Notes under the pieces: model-generated | Told to the model about the DNA's origin: nothing | Database searches by the model: none | The model's input: the letters and a program-made list of their open reading frames with translations, nothing else | Shown here: positions 42,301 to 55,619 of the stretch, piece by piece | Layout: each line of letters starts with the position of its first letter | Numbering within the stretch: the first letter of the stretch is position 1 | Origin: Cladocopium goreaui | Taxonomy: Eukaryota > Sar > Dinophyceae > Suessiales > Symbiodiniaceae | Direction: 5' to 3' | Length of the DNA stretch: 64,000 nucleotides | Assembly: GCA_947184155.2 (NCBI GenBank) | Contig: CAMXCT020006577.1 | Location: 253,993-317,992, forward strand | Program-made: the position numbers and the translations under genes

Positions 42301-45300
42301 TCGAATGCTATCAATGTTCGTTCATCATAAACTTCATCCACAAGTTTGACAAAAGATTTGAACAACTTGGTAAACTGTTTTTGTTGCTCTTTGATTCTTT
42401 CTTGACCCTCAACAGTAAGGCCATTAACATTCCCCCTTGGGCTACCTCCAACACAAGGCAACGATGCATAAAGTATCAAAGTGCCGTCATTGAAATCATT
42501 TCTGAAATCTTGGACTTGGGAGGCTAGCCGTTGCCGACAGCTGTTAGTGGTACCATCTTCCTTTTCGGTAACCCTAATGCAGTGGCAATCTTCATTGGAC
42601 TTTCTTGGGGTACTAAGCTTCGAATCATCAGAGCAGCAAAATTCGATCAGCATTCTGGGCTTAAAAGACTTTTGGGAGCCCCCCTGATTCCCGGCAGCGG
42701 TTGCTAGTTTTGGCACCTTAGTGGAGTTCGGCGCCGCGGTGTGGCGGGCTGCTGCTTCTTCCACCTTTGTCGGGCCAATGCCAATGAGATGTATGGCATG
42801 CAACCAAAGGGCTGGTCGGGTAAAGGGTTTTGTAAGAATGTCTGCAACTTGGAAACTGGTTCCTACGTTGAGAAGATCGAACTGTTTACGTTCAAATTGT
42901 TGTTTCAACCATTTGAAGTTGATGTTTTGTGTTTTGTTCATGTGTCTCATGGATGCTGATGAACCGGTGGACATGACTGTGATAGTCGCTTGGTTGTCCT
43001 CCATGAATTTGACTTGATAAAATTCAGGGAAACTGGCTTTGAGGGAGTTGATATCCGCAACACTACAACCCGTATCGACATTCCCATTACGGATTTCATC
43101 AATTTCGGGGTCGATTCTGGTGAACACAGCATCTTCTTGGAGCTTCGCGGCGTCGCGAGCTGGTTTGCCCTGTAGCTTCTTGAAAAGGTTCAATTGCTCA
43201 AACAGGGCCAGCATCAGAATACCCTCAGCTCTCATGCTGTGATTTGCGGCAACTACCTCAGCCTCAGTTGAAGACATGGCAACAACCGTTTGTTTCTTAC
43301 TGAATGCATTTAAGGGGTAATACGTGCTGGGGCCTACAAGCACTATGGCACTGCCAGTGGTACTCTTGCTATCATGTTCGCCTGCATGGTCTGCGTCGGC
43401 AAAAAGCCAGAGTTGGCATTCATCAAAGGCATCCCCAATGAAACCCTCTAGGAAGTGGTGCTTTGTACAATTAATGCATGACACCAATCTATGCAAGGCG
43501 ACATCGCATTCTATGGACCATTTTGTCACTCTTGATGCTAAGCTTTGTGTGGCACGCAACAAATCGAACCTTGCCATTCTTGCGGCAAATAGAATCTTCA
43601 TCAAGATTTTGCTGGCCACTGGCTGGAGTTTGCCAGGCTTTTCATCTTCACTGAGTGTGGGCCGTGCGATGCCAGCATCTGTGAATGGTGTTGGCACCTC
43701 TTTCAAGGACGATGGGCTGACTTTTGCAAGATTACAGTAATTTTCTACACAGGACCCCAGGAAATCGCTCATGTCATACCTCACTAAGTTCACGGGCTTG
43801 GCCATGACGCCAGCTTTGTTCTTCACAGCGTGTTCAACCCCCCTGAACTTAGAGGCCTTGGCTTCCTTTTTCGCCTCGCGTTTGTCGCGATGTGGTCCTG
43901 GTCTGGCTTTGCTTGCCATTGCAAACTGCTTGAATTTGTCAGGTCCATCTTGTCCATAACAGAAGACTGTTTTTCCTGTCCAGAATTCATTTGTTTGATT
44001 GCTAGATGTTTTCCAATCATCTGTATAAACATCATAGCCCCCCTGATTGTTCCCGTCGGTGATGCTAGGACAACTTTTCAATGTGACCTTTTTGTCAAAG
44101 AAAGTAATGCGACTCGAATTTTGACAAGTTACATCTCCCCCCTCATCAACCGGCTGGTACAATCTTTTACGGGGTTGTATGTGGTGTCTTATCCATGCCA
44201 TGTTGGTTTCATCATGCTCCCACCAGTCTTGTGTTCTGTGTTGTGCGGCTGCTGACTTCTTGGCTTCAAAGGCGAATGCGAAAGGGTGTGCCTGCGAAGG
44301 CAACCGGATGTTTTGGAATTCACGGTGCATACAGCCAAAGTAGCGGTCATATGGCTCAGGATCACCAATGTTCACTGCAGCCTTGACGCTTGCCCATGCC
44401 TTTTCCAGATTAGCAGTGGGGCCAGCCATCTTGAAGTCATCTACATACACAACCAAAAGACAGTTGAGCTCTTGATGATGAAAAATTGAATGCCAAATGT
44501 CAGGTAAAATTTGCTTCCAACCCTGTTTTACCACACGGCTATTGAGATGATTTTCCCAAATACCCCCGCTATCGGGATGACCATAAAGGGCAAGTAACAT
44601 AGGAACCATGGGTTGCCAGTACTTTTTCTCCCAATCTTTGGGCCATCTGTTGCGTGGAAGTGACAACCATGTGGGCACCCCTGTGAAGAGGGCTTGTATG
44701 TAGGCTTGGATTGCATCTGCCTGCTGTTTGGAGAATCCGGGCTGACTACCGAAAGCATCTAGCAGCTTTGCTGCTTCCATGGATGCTGGGGAAGAGCCTA
44801 ACTCGTTGAAGAGTGCGTGATCGGAATTCTCGTCTCTGACATTGTTCCCTTGGAAAACCGTCCTACCCTTGAACTTCCGGCGAGGGTCTGATTCAGGCAA
44901 TTCAGAACCGTTCTCATAGCAAGCCTCAAAGATTCGACCTAGGTGCACAGTTTGGCCATTGCGACGAGCCTCAGCTACTATGTCGCGGCACTCACGAACA
45001 CGCTTCTCATCCCAAACACCCTTATTACGGAGGTTTTCCCACTCCTTATCAAGGGCGGCCTTAGCCTTGGGGTTGCTGGCAATTTCATCTTTTGATACAA
45101 GCCTATAGCAACTGAAGCGAAAAGCTCGAGTGCGACCTTGAACTCAAGTTCCTTGATCTTCTCTCTGACGAGCTCTCTAATTCGAGGCCGGTGCTCAATT
45201 GTGGCAGGCGCGGCAGCTTTTGGCATTGCCGGCACGGAAAACTTTTGGGAAGTGGCTGGAACAATTTCCCAAACATTGCCATTGAGCTTTGCAGTCGCAG

Positions 45301-48300
45301 GAGGGCATTGAGTTGCCTCAAGCCGGGCTGGGGAAGACTTCTTCTTCTTGCCCTTGCTGCCAGACGATGATGCTGGCTTTTCCTCCTGCTCCTTGGCTGC
45401 ATTCTTGGCTTCCTCTTCAATGATCAGTTTCCTTTCTTGGGGGTTTAACATCTTCCACAATTCTGAGTCAATCCCTGCCGGACGCTTTGAACCTTTGTAG
45501 TTACGTACAATCCGGTGACCATCCCAATGATGTCCATCTGGAATAATTTCACCTTTGCCTTTGGGGGTCAATTTGAGATCTGGGAACACGGGCGCTTCGG
45601 GTGCATCAGGCTCGACATCGCTGTCGGCTGGTAGAGGCGTCCCTGGCTCATATTCATTTTCAGCTTGTGGCGGATGCAAACTGGACTCAAAAGGCACAGC
45701 CTTGGGAGTCGGCGGAATGACCTGATCTTCGAGGCGGTCGGCTTTGGGTGCTTTCGAGTCGATCAGAGCTTTCAAAGGAAAGATGAAACCCTCGGATGGC
45801 AATTCCAACCTTTTTGTTCTTTGGATTGTCAATGCGCCCCAGTTGACATGATAATCTGCGGCTTCCAACTTGGCAACTAAGTATTCACCCTTCCAATCAT
45901 GACCTGGTTGGATGTAATACCCAAGGAAAATTCCTTCATTCCCCGTTGGGGAGAGCTTACCTGATGTGTTATCCAACCTTTTGGGGTTATTCCAGAACAA
46001 CACTTTGGCACCAAATGGAATGTGCATTGCAGGAAACTCTTCACCAAACCTGAGCTGCCAAGGGGATTCACTGCCGTCAAGCTGGGGGCTTGCGTTGATC
46101 GCAGTCGCATGATGCTGCATGGCCAAGGGCCACATCTTCAAGGGAAGTCCTGATTGCAACAAGTTGCTTCGGGCACCTTCCAACATCTGACGAACTTCGC
46201 GCTCAGCAAAAGACTTTGATGAATCTACGTATTCAATTGATGTTTGATGTCTGTAACCCAAATCCTTGATGGCCCTGATCAATTCTGGGGAATTGTCAGT
46301 ATACACAACTTGAACATCATCCTTTGATCCAATGAAGTGATTCAAACCATCAACACAGCTTTGTGAGTCCTTGGACTGGCTAGGGTAGACATACCGATAT
46401 TGGGTGTGCAGATCTTTCAACACCAAAGCAACTTGCTCCCCCCTGAAACCCTCTTCCACATTTTTCTTAATGATGACATGATCCCCAATGATGTGGTCAC
46501 CAAACATCTCAGTCTCGAGTCTCTTCTGACCACCTTTCTTTCGTGCCTGAGGAGCCATCATTCTTGCTCGTTGGCAGGTTCTGCAGAATGGGTTTTTGGG
46601 GAAATGAGTGTACTGATGTTGGGTACTTGCAGCTTCGGCCAGCAAATCCTCAGTCTTGCGGCTTCGGACATACTCCTGCTGAGCGTCATCCTCCACCAGC
46701 TCATCCAACTGCTCTTCATCTTGGGCTTCGTCCCGCTTGGCTTTTGAGCTCGACCGTGAGGTCGGCATTGCAAACAACTTTCTAAGATGCTTATCCGACT
46801 TATCCTTTTGAAATTGATCTTTGGGATAAACCTTGCAACTGTCATCCAAGACTGGGACATGACCTTCGATCTTGAGCTGGACAACCTTGTCGTCTGGACG
46901 GACTAGGATTGGTTTGCCATTTGCAGGCCATACAAAACTGTAACCCTGATCTACACATCTTGTTCCTACGGAGAGCACAGCTGGGGTATGGTCAAGTACA
47001 TACGGATGCACAGGATCTGGCAATGCGGACAGCTTTACATCGGCAACCTCATTTGCCTCGGTCGAACCATTGGCTGTGACTAAGGAAATCGGATGCTCGG
47101 CTGCACGGCAGTTCTTGGCACTGACATCCCTCAGCATTCCTTTGGACACAAGATCGGATTCACTACCTGAGTCGACAAGCCAACTAACGCCGGCCTTTGG
47201 CGCAGCTGTGGCAATTGACGGAAAACGACCAATGTCTCTAAGAGCTTTGGGACCGCTGATGAACCTGCACTCTTTGCATGTGATGTCACATGTGTCCTCA
47301 TTCCAACAACAAAACCCACAACTAGGTGCAACATCTGAATCATGAAGTTTCACAGTTTCTTGAAGCTGTCTTGCACGGACCTGAGCCTCATGTTGTTCAA
47401 CCTTGGATGAAACTGGAACATCTTCAGCTGTCTTGTACACCTTAGTGAACTCTCTTGGACGGTGCTTGACTGGGACTTGACGACCGACTGCCTTCACCTC
47501 GATCACATGTGGGGCCTTTCGGAATCTAAGACGCTTCATGCTGACACTTGACTCATCAGAGCACGAAGTTGCCTTCGGCTGTTTTCGGACGATGCAGGCG
47601 AACTTCTGAATCAGGCATGGAGCGGCTGTGGAATCCTTGCTCTTCTTTTTGGGAGGGGGTGAATTGGCCCTTTTGGTGTCTTTGGTGGCGGCGGCAGCTT
47701 TGTCATCATGCTTATAAAAACATTTGTCACCGCGTCTGCACTTTCCCTGGGCATGATAGATACATGGGGTTTTGGCCATCTCTTCTTTGGACAACTTCTT
47801 CCCCTTATCATCTTTGTTGCCCCTTGATGGTGAACGTGTCTTGGTTCTTCTGGGTGATTGAGTTCGAGATTTATCATCATCTTTGACATGCTTAAATGGA
47901 CACTTCTTCCCCTTATCACAGGTACCCTTTTGGAACTTATAGCAGATTTTGTCACCTTTGCCACCTCGTTCCTGCGATCTACCACGACTCGGAGAGCCCT
48001 TTCGGCCACCGCGACCATCGCCTTTGGCGGGTGCGGCCTTTGTGTCCTTGATCCCAGCCTTGTTCTTCTCCGCGATGCGGTTCCTGTTTTCCCTCAATCG
48101 TTCACGGTCGATCAAGTTCTTCATGGATTGGTGAAGAAAACTATAAGACTTTTCATGGGACTTCTCATGTGCACGATCAAACATCTCGATGTCATATTTC
48201 AGCAGCTGACTTGGCCGGATCTGCCTCAACAAGATGTCCCTTAACACAGCATCATCGGGCGTGACAGCCATGCCAGCTAGGGTAGCATCCCATTTGTTGA

Positions 48301-49873
48301 TGAATCTTCTGAGATCCTGGACAGTATCGCCTACTTTGACAACACCCAAAAGATCTTCTACTCTGTAAAGGCTACCTGCTTCTTCTGATGTTTTGAAGTA
48401 GTCCTCGAACATGAGCAGAACATACCTTCCCCTGACCTGGATGCCTTTTCGGGATTGCTGCTCTTTGAAGTTCAAGATCCTAGTTGCGAGGTCCCCACCG
48501 GCTGAGCGCGTGAGCGCTGCTGATAGCTTTGTGTCCAGCGTGAGGAACTTTCCAGGATCTTGGAGTTTCTTCTCCAACTGCTCCCGGGTGCACTCTTGAT
48601 CGTACACCTCATTGAGCCAGAGCCATGCCTCGTCTGGGCGATCTGAGCAACTTTTCACTTCATCCCTGACATGATTCTTCCAAGTCCTATATGACTCCGG
48701 AGCGGGCATGTTGTTCAGCTTGATGATTTCGGCCTCCTTAGTTTTTGGCTTATCCTTTTCTTCCCTTTGGGTTAAGGCTTTCACCTATTCAATAAGATCT
48801 GAGGGACCCATCACTTGCTGTTGCTTGTTTACGCTCTTTGGGGAATCGTTTGGGGGAGTTTTGATAGCCTCAGTGGGAGTGAAAAACCCTGACTGCGTTG
48901 GCAACTGAGGCTGGTCGTTGCCGACAGCCGGTTTCTGCTTGGGGCTGCCACCTTTGAGCAGCTCATCCAATTTGGCTTTTGATTCCTGGGCCAACACTGC
49001 AGGCGTTTTCAGCTCTTGAATCGGCTCATCGCTGCCTTTGGCAGCTTGTGCATCGGATGCTCTAGGAGTGGCAATGTTGAAGTGGGGCACGCTAGTGGTA
49101 GCGGCTGGCTCGGCATTCTGGACGGATGCTTTCGGAACGGAGGCATGCTGCGCTTTGGCAACATGCCTTAACTGCTCCTGAAGGTCATCGATTTGGTCCT
49201 GAAGGCTGAGATTCTGAGCCGCTGCCTCGTTGATCTTCTCGGCCATCTCCTTCTTGTAGTTCTCGAATTCGGTCCTCAAACTGATGAACCTGGCCTGATC
49301 AACTGCAGCCTGATCTTCATATTGCTTCTTCGTGGCAGCTATGGCATTCTTAGCATGTTCAACAGTCTGTGCATAGGAAGCTTCGAATGCACTAGTGATA
49401 CGTTGCCTTTCCTCTGCAATTTTCTGATCATGCTTTGTGTTTGCCTCTACCTTGAAGTCCTCTACTCTTTTGTCATGCGATGCCTGAGCCTGATTTAACC
49501 TGACCTCTAACTCGTCGCCTTGTTTCCTTTCCTCGTTGACGGCGCTGATGGCCTTACCTTCAACCTCCTGCAACCTTTGCTCATACTCCTGCTCCTGCAT
49601 TACGAGCCTACTTGACCATTCGTTTCGAATTGAGTCAACTACTCCATGCATTATCTGAAGGTGCCTCTGTTCAGCTTCCCTCATGACTTGCAGGGTATTC
49701 CCACTAGTAATCTGGGACAGGTTGTTTTGTATGAAGGTAAAGTACGCGACAACGGGTTGGAACATTGTTTCGTCATCCATCGGCTCGGGGTTGCCCCCGG
49801 CCACATTGGGCACAGCGACAGCCGATGGACCTGACCCTGGAACGGCGAGAGGATGGTCAATTGGGGTCCCCAT
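39337..49873 (-). pseudogene. Family B polyprotein, copy 2, interrupted
   Basis: Gag starts at 49873 with MGTPIDHPL and a long coiled coil. An in-frame TAG ends it at 48785, between coiled coil and capsid-like region. The frame reopens with two CCCH fingers (CYKFQKGTCDKGKKCPFKH, CIYHAQGKCRRGDKCFYKH), protease WLVDSGSE and integrase. A 2-nt insertion (extra TA near 45106, absent at the same place in copy 1) shifts the frame just before RT. RT to ORF2 then runs open from 44948 until a 22-nt tandem duplication near 40453-40496 shifts it again before the Tpt1-like domain (about 39580-40240). The methyltransferase-like motif reads GGSPRG instead of GGSPWG. This copy should be non-functional. Confidence 0.85.
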
Positions 49874-49884
49874 AGCAAAGTAGT

Positions 49885-49903
49885 GAGACTACGGCTGATA
49901 ACC
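49885..49903 (-). promoter_or_regulatory. Primer-binding site of family B copy 2
   Basis: Identical 19-mer to the family A site, directly internal to the LTR and 11 nt from the gag start codon. Confidence 0.65.
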
Positions 49904-50038
49904 TGTATTTTACCAGGTCAACCGGAAATGGGGTAAAATGCAACACAACCGTTAAGCAGCTAGTCCTGTTTTGAACCAACGCTATCGGGTAGATCGATGA
50001 TATGTACAATACATGGTTTTACTGCAGGAGTTTTTACA
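49904..50038 (-). repeat. 5' LTR of family B copy 2
   Basis: A 135-bp LTR with TG...CA ends, related to 29991-30136 but differing in a block near its left end. It directly abuts the ATT/ATC microsatellite. Confidence 0.85.
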
Positions 50039-50700
50039 CATTATTATCATTATTATTATCATTATGATCATTAAAGTCATTATTATCATTATTATCATTA
50101 TTATTATTATCATTATTATCATTATTATCATTATTACCATTATTATTATTATCATTATGATCATTATTATCATTATTATTATTATCATTATTATCATTAT
50201 ACACATATACACATATACACATATACACATATACATTTATTATTATTATTATCATTATTATCATTATTATTATTATCATTATTATTGTTATCATTATTAT
50301 CATTATTATCATTATTATCATTATTATTATTATCATTATGATCATTATTATCATTATTATCATTATTATCATTATTATTATATACACATATACACATATA
50401 CACATATACACATATACATTTATTATTATTACATATACATATACATATACATCTACATCTACATCTACATCTACATCTACACATACATACATACATACAT
50501 ACATACGTACGTACATACATACATTACATTACATAACATAACATAGCATAGCATAGCATAGCATAACATAACATTACATTACATATATATATACATACAT
50601 ATACATGTATATATATATTACATAGTTATAGACATATACATATACATATACATGTACATGTACGTGTACATTTACATTTGCATACACATTTGCATATGTA
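50039..50700. repeat. Compound microsatellite
   Basis: Long runs of TTATCATTA-type trinucleotides are followed by blocks of ACATATAC, ACATCT, ACATACAT, CATAG and TATATA repeats. ORFs across it on both strands are repeat translations. Confidence 0.9.
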
Positions 50701-51589
50701 TACAATCAACAAAATGATGCAAGGCAACAATGATCAATTCTAGGGAACAAAAAATGTTGTGGAAGTTTGAATATAGGGGTGTCCTGTAGACGGGGATTTC
50801 ATGATGGAAATTGGGGATGGAACCCACAATAGCGTTGTGATGTAACCCATATACGTAACTCATAAAGATAGGGATTTAACTATTTCACCCATTAATTGTC
50901 CATCAATATATCTGGCCTTTGTCCATACTTTCAGGATGGGCCGCAAACATTGCCAGTTTGGTGGGAGATGTGATCATCATCAATTTGAAGATACCCTCTT
51001 TTCAGACAAACCCAGATGACAAGGGGAAGAAGATATAACCTTAAGGAATCAAGGAAAAAATGGAAAAAGTTGAATGACATGGAGATGTCACAAATAAAAA
51101 AAGTGGAATTAATGCTGCATACCAAAAGGTACAAAAGGTATTCCCCTTCCTGTGCTGGTTCAATTCCCCTGCGTTCAACATATCTATCCAGCTAGGCCGC
51201 GTGTAGCTCATGACTGAGCTCTTGCCTGCCATCAAGAGCAAGTGAGGGTTCACATCTTGATATCAAATTGAAGCTCCTGGGGCCCAAAGATATATATATA
51301 TATGTGGAGGGGACCTTTATGTATAGAATGACGGGGTTCTGGATCTCGCTTCTGAGGACCTCAATTACAATTCCATAAGAAAGGCTAGTCTAAAATCCGA
51401 TCTCCATATTCATCTCCTTTTCAATGTTTCTATAAATTCATGGCTGCATTTCCTTTGGCTTTCCTTCAAGTTTGCTGTCTTATTTATCCTGGCCTTTGTA
51501 GATTTCCTTTCCGAAATCTAAATTCCTAATGAAATTGTCTTTTTCCGGTTCCTTCTGAAATTTGCTTGCAAATATAAATTTCCTTTTAA
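50701..51589. other. No gene recognised
   Basis: AT-rich sequence with only short ORFs and a short TATATA run near 51290. I see no conserved protein motif or RNA gene. Confidence 0.4.
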
Positions 51590-53025
51590 TTTCCTTTTAA
51601 AGCTATTTCAAATGTTCGTTGGAATAATTCTATTTGGACACGGTTCAAAAACGGAAGCGGAATTATAAAGCATAGGGCCAAGGCATTTTGTCTCGCATGC
51701 AATGTAAAGTGTATGCTTTTCATTGCTTTTCTGCATGTGCCAATGTCTTCCCACCTCTTGGGATTCTCTACGCCTTTCCTCGCCGCTTCTCCACAGCTTC
51801 TTGCCCTCCCCCCTCTCCACCTACAAAGGAGAAAGACGAAGAAAGGGGGTGAAGCAGGTGGAAAGTTGTGGGTGGAAGGGTAGGTGGAAGGGGTGGATAT
51901 GGTTGGAGAGGTTGGGTGAAGATGATGCTAGGGTGATGCGAGGGTGGAGCGAGGTTGGAGCGATGGTGGAATGAAGGGTGAGGTGTGGAGAAGGTGATAA
52001 AAAATTGATACCAAGTACAAGGATACATCGACTGTATTTATTCACATCCTTTGCGCGATCCACTCCTTGGGATTCTCTCCTTCCCTTTTCACTTTCCCGC
52101 ATTTTTTTCTCTTCTCTCCCCCTCTCCACCCTTCTACATGTCCATCTCCGCTCAATACCTTCATTCCTCTGTCCGAAAAGAATTTTAGGGGCAGAAAGTG
52201 TGGAGAGGAGTGAGCAGGGATGGAAAGCGGAGAGAATTAAATGAAGTTGGGGTGATGGACGGGGTCACGATGAAGAGTTGGGCGGTCGGGCGTAACGAAA
52301 GGCAGATGGATGGAGAAAAAGAACATGTACATTAAATAGATGCAAGTAATTCATCCTGAATGCTTTCTTATCTAGCCGTTTCTTTTTTCAAAACTACTTT
52401 AAAGTTCAGTTGTGATTGCCTTTTCCAGCTCCATCTTAAATTGGCTTGCATAGATCAAAAAAATGTATGTCTACTTTCTTTTTTGGACATACTTTTCAAT
52501 GTGCCTTGGAACAAATCTCTTAAGACATGATTCAAAAGCAGCAGTGCAAATACAAAGCATAGGGTGGACTAAGGCATTTTGCCTCTCAGGCAATGTAAAA
52601 GTGCATGCTTTTCATTGCTTTTTCTGTGGGGGGAGCGAGGGCGGAGCGGGGGTGGAGTGAAGGGTGGAGTGAAGGGTGGAGTGAAGGGTGGAGTGAAGGG
52701 TGGAGTGAAGGGTGGAGTGAAGGGTGGAGAAGGTCGCCAAAAATTGATACAAACGATGCATATTTATTTCGTTTTTTGCTTGATCCACTGCTTGTGCTTT
52801 TTCCCTTGCCTTTTCACTTCTCCGCAAACTTTTTCTCTTCCATCCCCCTCTCCACCCTTCTACATGTCCATCTCTGCCTCCACTCAACACCTTCATTCCT
52901 GTTCTGAAGATAAGGTGCTAGGGGACAAAGGGGTGAAGAGGAGTGAGCATGCATGGAAAGCGGAGAGGGTTAAATGAAATTGAGGTGATGGGCAGGGTCG
53001 CGATGAAGGGTTGGGCGGTGGGGTG
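51590..53025. repeat. Two copies of a 0.7-kb repeat
   Basis: Blocks at about 51600-52300 and 52480-53025 share, in the same order, TGCTTTTCATTGCTTTT, a G-rich TGGAG region, AAAATTGATAC, CTCTCCACCCTTCTACATGT and a closing block with GGAAAGCGGAGAG and GATGAAG. They are about 730 bp apart. A third partial copy lies at about 55830-56290, beyond the inverted element. No coding capacity is evident. Confidence 0.65.
52640..52728. repeat. 12-bp minisatellite
   Basis: About seven near-perfect copies of TGGAGTGAAGGG inside the second 0.7-kb repeat. Confidence 0.9.
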
Positions 53026-53125
53026 NNNNNNNNNNNNNNNNNNNNNNNNNNNNNNNNNNNNNNNNNNNNNNNNNNNNNNNNNNNNNNNNNNNNNNNNNNN
53101 NNNNNNNNNNNNNNNNNNNNNNNNN
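53026..53125. other. Assembly gap (100 N)
   Basis: Exactly 100 N between the 0.7-kb repeat and the interior of the polymerase-helicase element. The element's 5' end and its second TIR are therefore not seen. Confidence 0.95.
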
Positions 53126-53844
53126 ACCTGAAGGAATTGATTAAGAGAGGGATGGCAATGAAGATACTATTTTACAAAGTACCTTCATACATTCACAGAG
53201 TGAAGTATAAGAAAGCGGTTGAAGATTTATATAAAACAGTGATTAGTGATGACAAGTTTGAGAATCAAACGTCTTGAAAACTCTTGCTAATGTAGCCTTT
53301 GGTTTGCTTGAGAAGTCTTACAATAGAAAAACGGTCAGTAGGATTTTTGATTAAGGAGGCATTACAGCAGCAGAAAAAATATGATGGGAGGATTTACGCA
53401 ATGAACGAAGAAGAGTATGAGGAATATTTTAGATGGAGAGAATTAGAAGAAGATTGGACTATCGAAGTTGATGAGAACAACAACCCTTTTTTTGGACATG
53501 TGAATGGCGGTGCGTGTTTTACAGATTTTGAGTATAACGTCGAGGATGGCAAAACCTACTACTGTGAAAATGATTCATTCAACCAAAAGATAGAGAAGAA
53601 AAGCGAGACCGCCAAATATCATATAGTCAGTGTCAGTGACCAAAGGCAGTTGATGAACGGATTTAGGTATATCAAAGAACTACTGTTACAAAATCATAAC
53701 TTTCATATGTATGATGCGTATGAGAAGTTGAAGGAGGCAAACATCAATGTTTACGCTGTAAAGACTGATGCCTTTCACATAGCAAAGAGGGACTTAAAGA
53801 AAGCTAAAAAGATATTGAATTTTCATAATGACATAGGAGGCTGA
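53126..53844 (+). pseudogene. Polymerase-like remnant, right copy
   Basis: Reads KYKKAVEDLYKTVISDDKFE at the start, then a frameshift near 53275, then an open stretch 53299-53844 ending NFHNDIGG with VYAVKTDAFHI near its end. It keeps about 20 residues (FRYIKELLLQNHNFHM) that are deleted in the left copy. After the stop, sequence homologous to an in-frame continuation (VEDKKVVPVPEVYGW) leads towards the helicase, supporting an original polymerase-helicase fusion. Confidence 0.42.
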
Positions 53845-53948
53845 AGAGTGGAAGATAAGAAAGTCGTTCCTGTTCCCGAAGTCTATGGATGGGAAAACAA
53901 TGAGATTCCAAAAATACCGATTTACAAAAGCGAAAGGATTGGTTCAAG

Positions 53949-54450
53949 ATGAATGGGACACAGAAGCAATTTAGAAAAACAGCAATAAGGAAGAAAAGAG
54001 TCATGATTAGGGCAAAATTTGCAGGAAGTGGTAAGAGTTTCTTTGGAAAACATTTCAACGACCTAACTTATAATACACTTTTTGTTGTTCCTCACAATGT
54101 GCAAAAGCAAGATGTTCCATGCGATGCAGTCACCCGAAATACATTCTTCAGTGTTCCTGTGTGTAAGGGGGAAAGCAGGCTACCAAAATATGATTAGAAC
54201 GGTTATGATGTATTTTTTTTGATGAAATCTATATGTCAAGTCCTTATATCTTGAATAAGATAAGAGTCTTCTGCAATGAAAACCCTCATTTGATTGTAAT
54301 GGGTGCAGGTGATGTCAAACAACTTCCAAGCATAGAGGCATAGAGCCCTGCACCAACAACCAAAATGGAGAGGAGTATGTTGACAATTGCATTGACATAA
54401 TTTTCAAATACAATATCTTTTTGCAGATACGCAAAAGAGCATGAGGTAAA
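53949..54450 (+). pseudogene. SF1 helicase fragment, right copy
   Basis: Walker A reads AGSGKSFFGKHF. A TAG follows at LPKYD, and a run of eight T shifts the frame before the Walker B DEIYMSS. Motif III reads MGAGDVKQLPSIE. The coding trace ends soon after, as in the left copy. Confidence 0.6.
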
Positions 54451-54576
54451 GATACAGAAGAGGGAAAGGAATAGAACAAAAATAAATGAAATCTATGATG
54501 ATTTTTGGCAAAAAGATTTGGATGATTTTTTATGATATAAGGAAATACACTTAAAAGGATAATACCTTATAATAGT

Positions 54577-54972
54577 ATGGAGAGTAGAAAGTGCACAAAG
54601 TGTAAGAAAAATAAAAATGGTGACGAGTTCAATGGAATGTATAGAATGTGTATTGAATGCTTGGACAAACAAAAGGATAGTAACACAGTATATTATAATC
54701 AAAAGGAAGTATTTTGAGACATTTGCCAGCAGAATGTGAAACAATGCAGGTTGTCCAAACATCTTAAACTCGACAGGGATATCAACAAGGAAAAACTCAA
54801 AAAGGAAGAAGAGAAAAAACAAAAAGAGATGGAGGAATACTTAAAAGATGATGAAGCCAGAATTGCGAAATTGAAACAAATCTGGAAAACCAATACACCA
54901 AAGAACTTTAAAAGACTTAAACCCCATAATTTTTTCATATCAAAATATATGACAAATATGATACGAACATAG
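54577..54972 (+). pseudogene. Zinc-finger protein, right copy
   Basis: Starts MESRKCTKCKK like the ORF at 653-985. It has a TGA in place of the first Cys of the C2H2-like finger (near 54716), with a Tyr replacing one upstream Cys. The Lys/Glu-rich tail is kept and extended. Confidence 0.55.
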
Positions 54973-55552
54973 GCATGTTAGAGATGGATGATTTAGATTT
55001 ATGATATTTTTTATGGCATTGTATTATGATAACATATTATGATGAAATTTATGATGACATATTATGATGAAATATTATGAAATTTTATGATTTGAATTTG
55101 TGATGATGGATGATGATGAAATGATGTGGGATGATGATGTATGAAATGATGTTGTTTTATTTTGTGTTGATACTGTGATGAAATGATATGAAATGTTGTG
55201 AAAATGAAATGTGGTAAATGATGACATGATGGAGGTGGATGGTATGAACTTAGGTGTGTTTGTGTCTAGCTATATGTATAATATAATATAATATATATAT
55301 ATATATCTTTAATAGCATACATATATGAAAACATTGGGACTATAACCAAATGTCCCATTCCTTTCACCATGATGATCCGCAGAGACCCACAGAGCGAATC
55401 CCTTTAACACAAATAGCTAATGACTTCTTTCTCACAACCCTTTAACACAGATGTTTGCATAAAATTCCATTCAATCCATAAGAATATATGCCCCAGTGCC
55501 TACAAGATAAAGGAAGAAACCCTAAATTAGCATAAAACCTCACTTGAAAAAC

Positions 55553-55584
55553 TACCCAGACCTAAGGAAAATTAGGTCTGGGTA
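55553..55584. terminator. 13-bp hairpin, right copy
   Basis: Same stem as 90-121 with loop GGAAAA in place of TTTTTC-type sequence. The stem is unchanged while the loop differs, in a region otherwise drifting. Confidence 0.45.
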
Positions 55585-55619
55585 ATACTGCTTACACTCC
55601 ATTGGCTAAGCTGCACTAG

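Larger units (their letters stand above)
39337..50038 (-). mobile_element. Copia-type retrotransposon family B, copy 2 (3' part missing)
   Basis: It has a 5' LTR (49904-50038), PBS, gag, protease, integrase, RT, RNase H and most of the ORF2 region, ending at the gap. It is close to copy 1 over the shared part. It carries at least three inactivating changes. It borders a microsatellite at 50039. Confidence 0.88.

Noticed and set aside
50013..50546. Ile/Tyr/His-rich ORFs on both strands
   Set aside because: Pure microsatellite translation.
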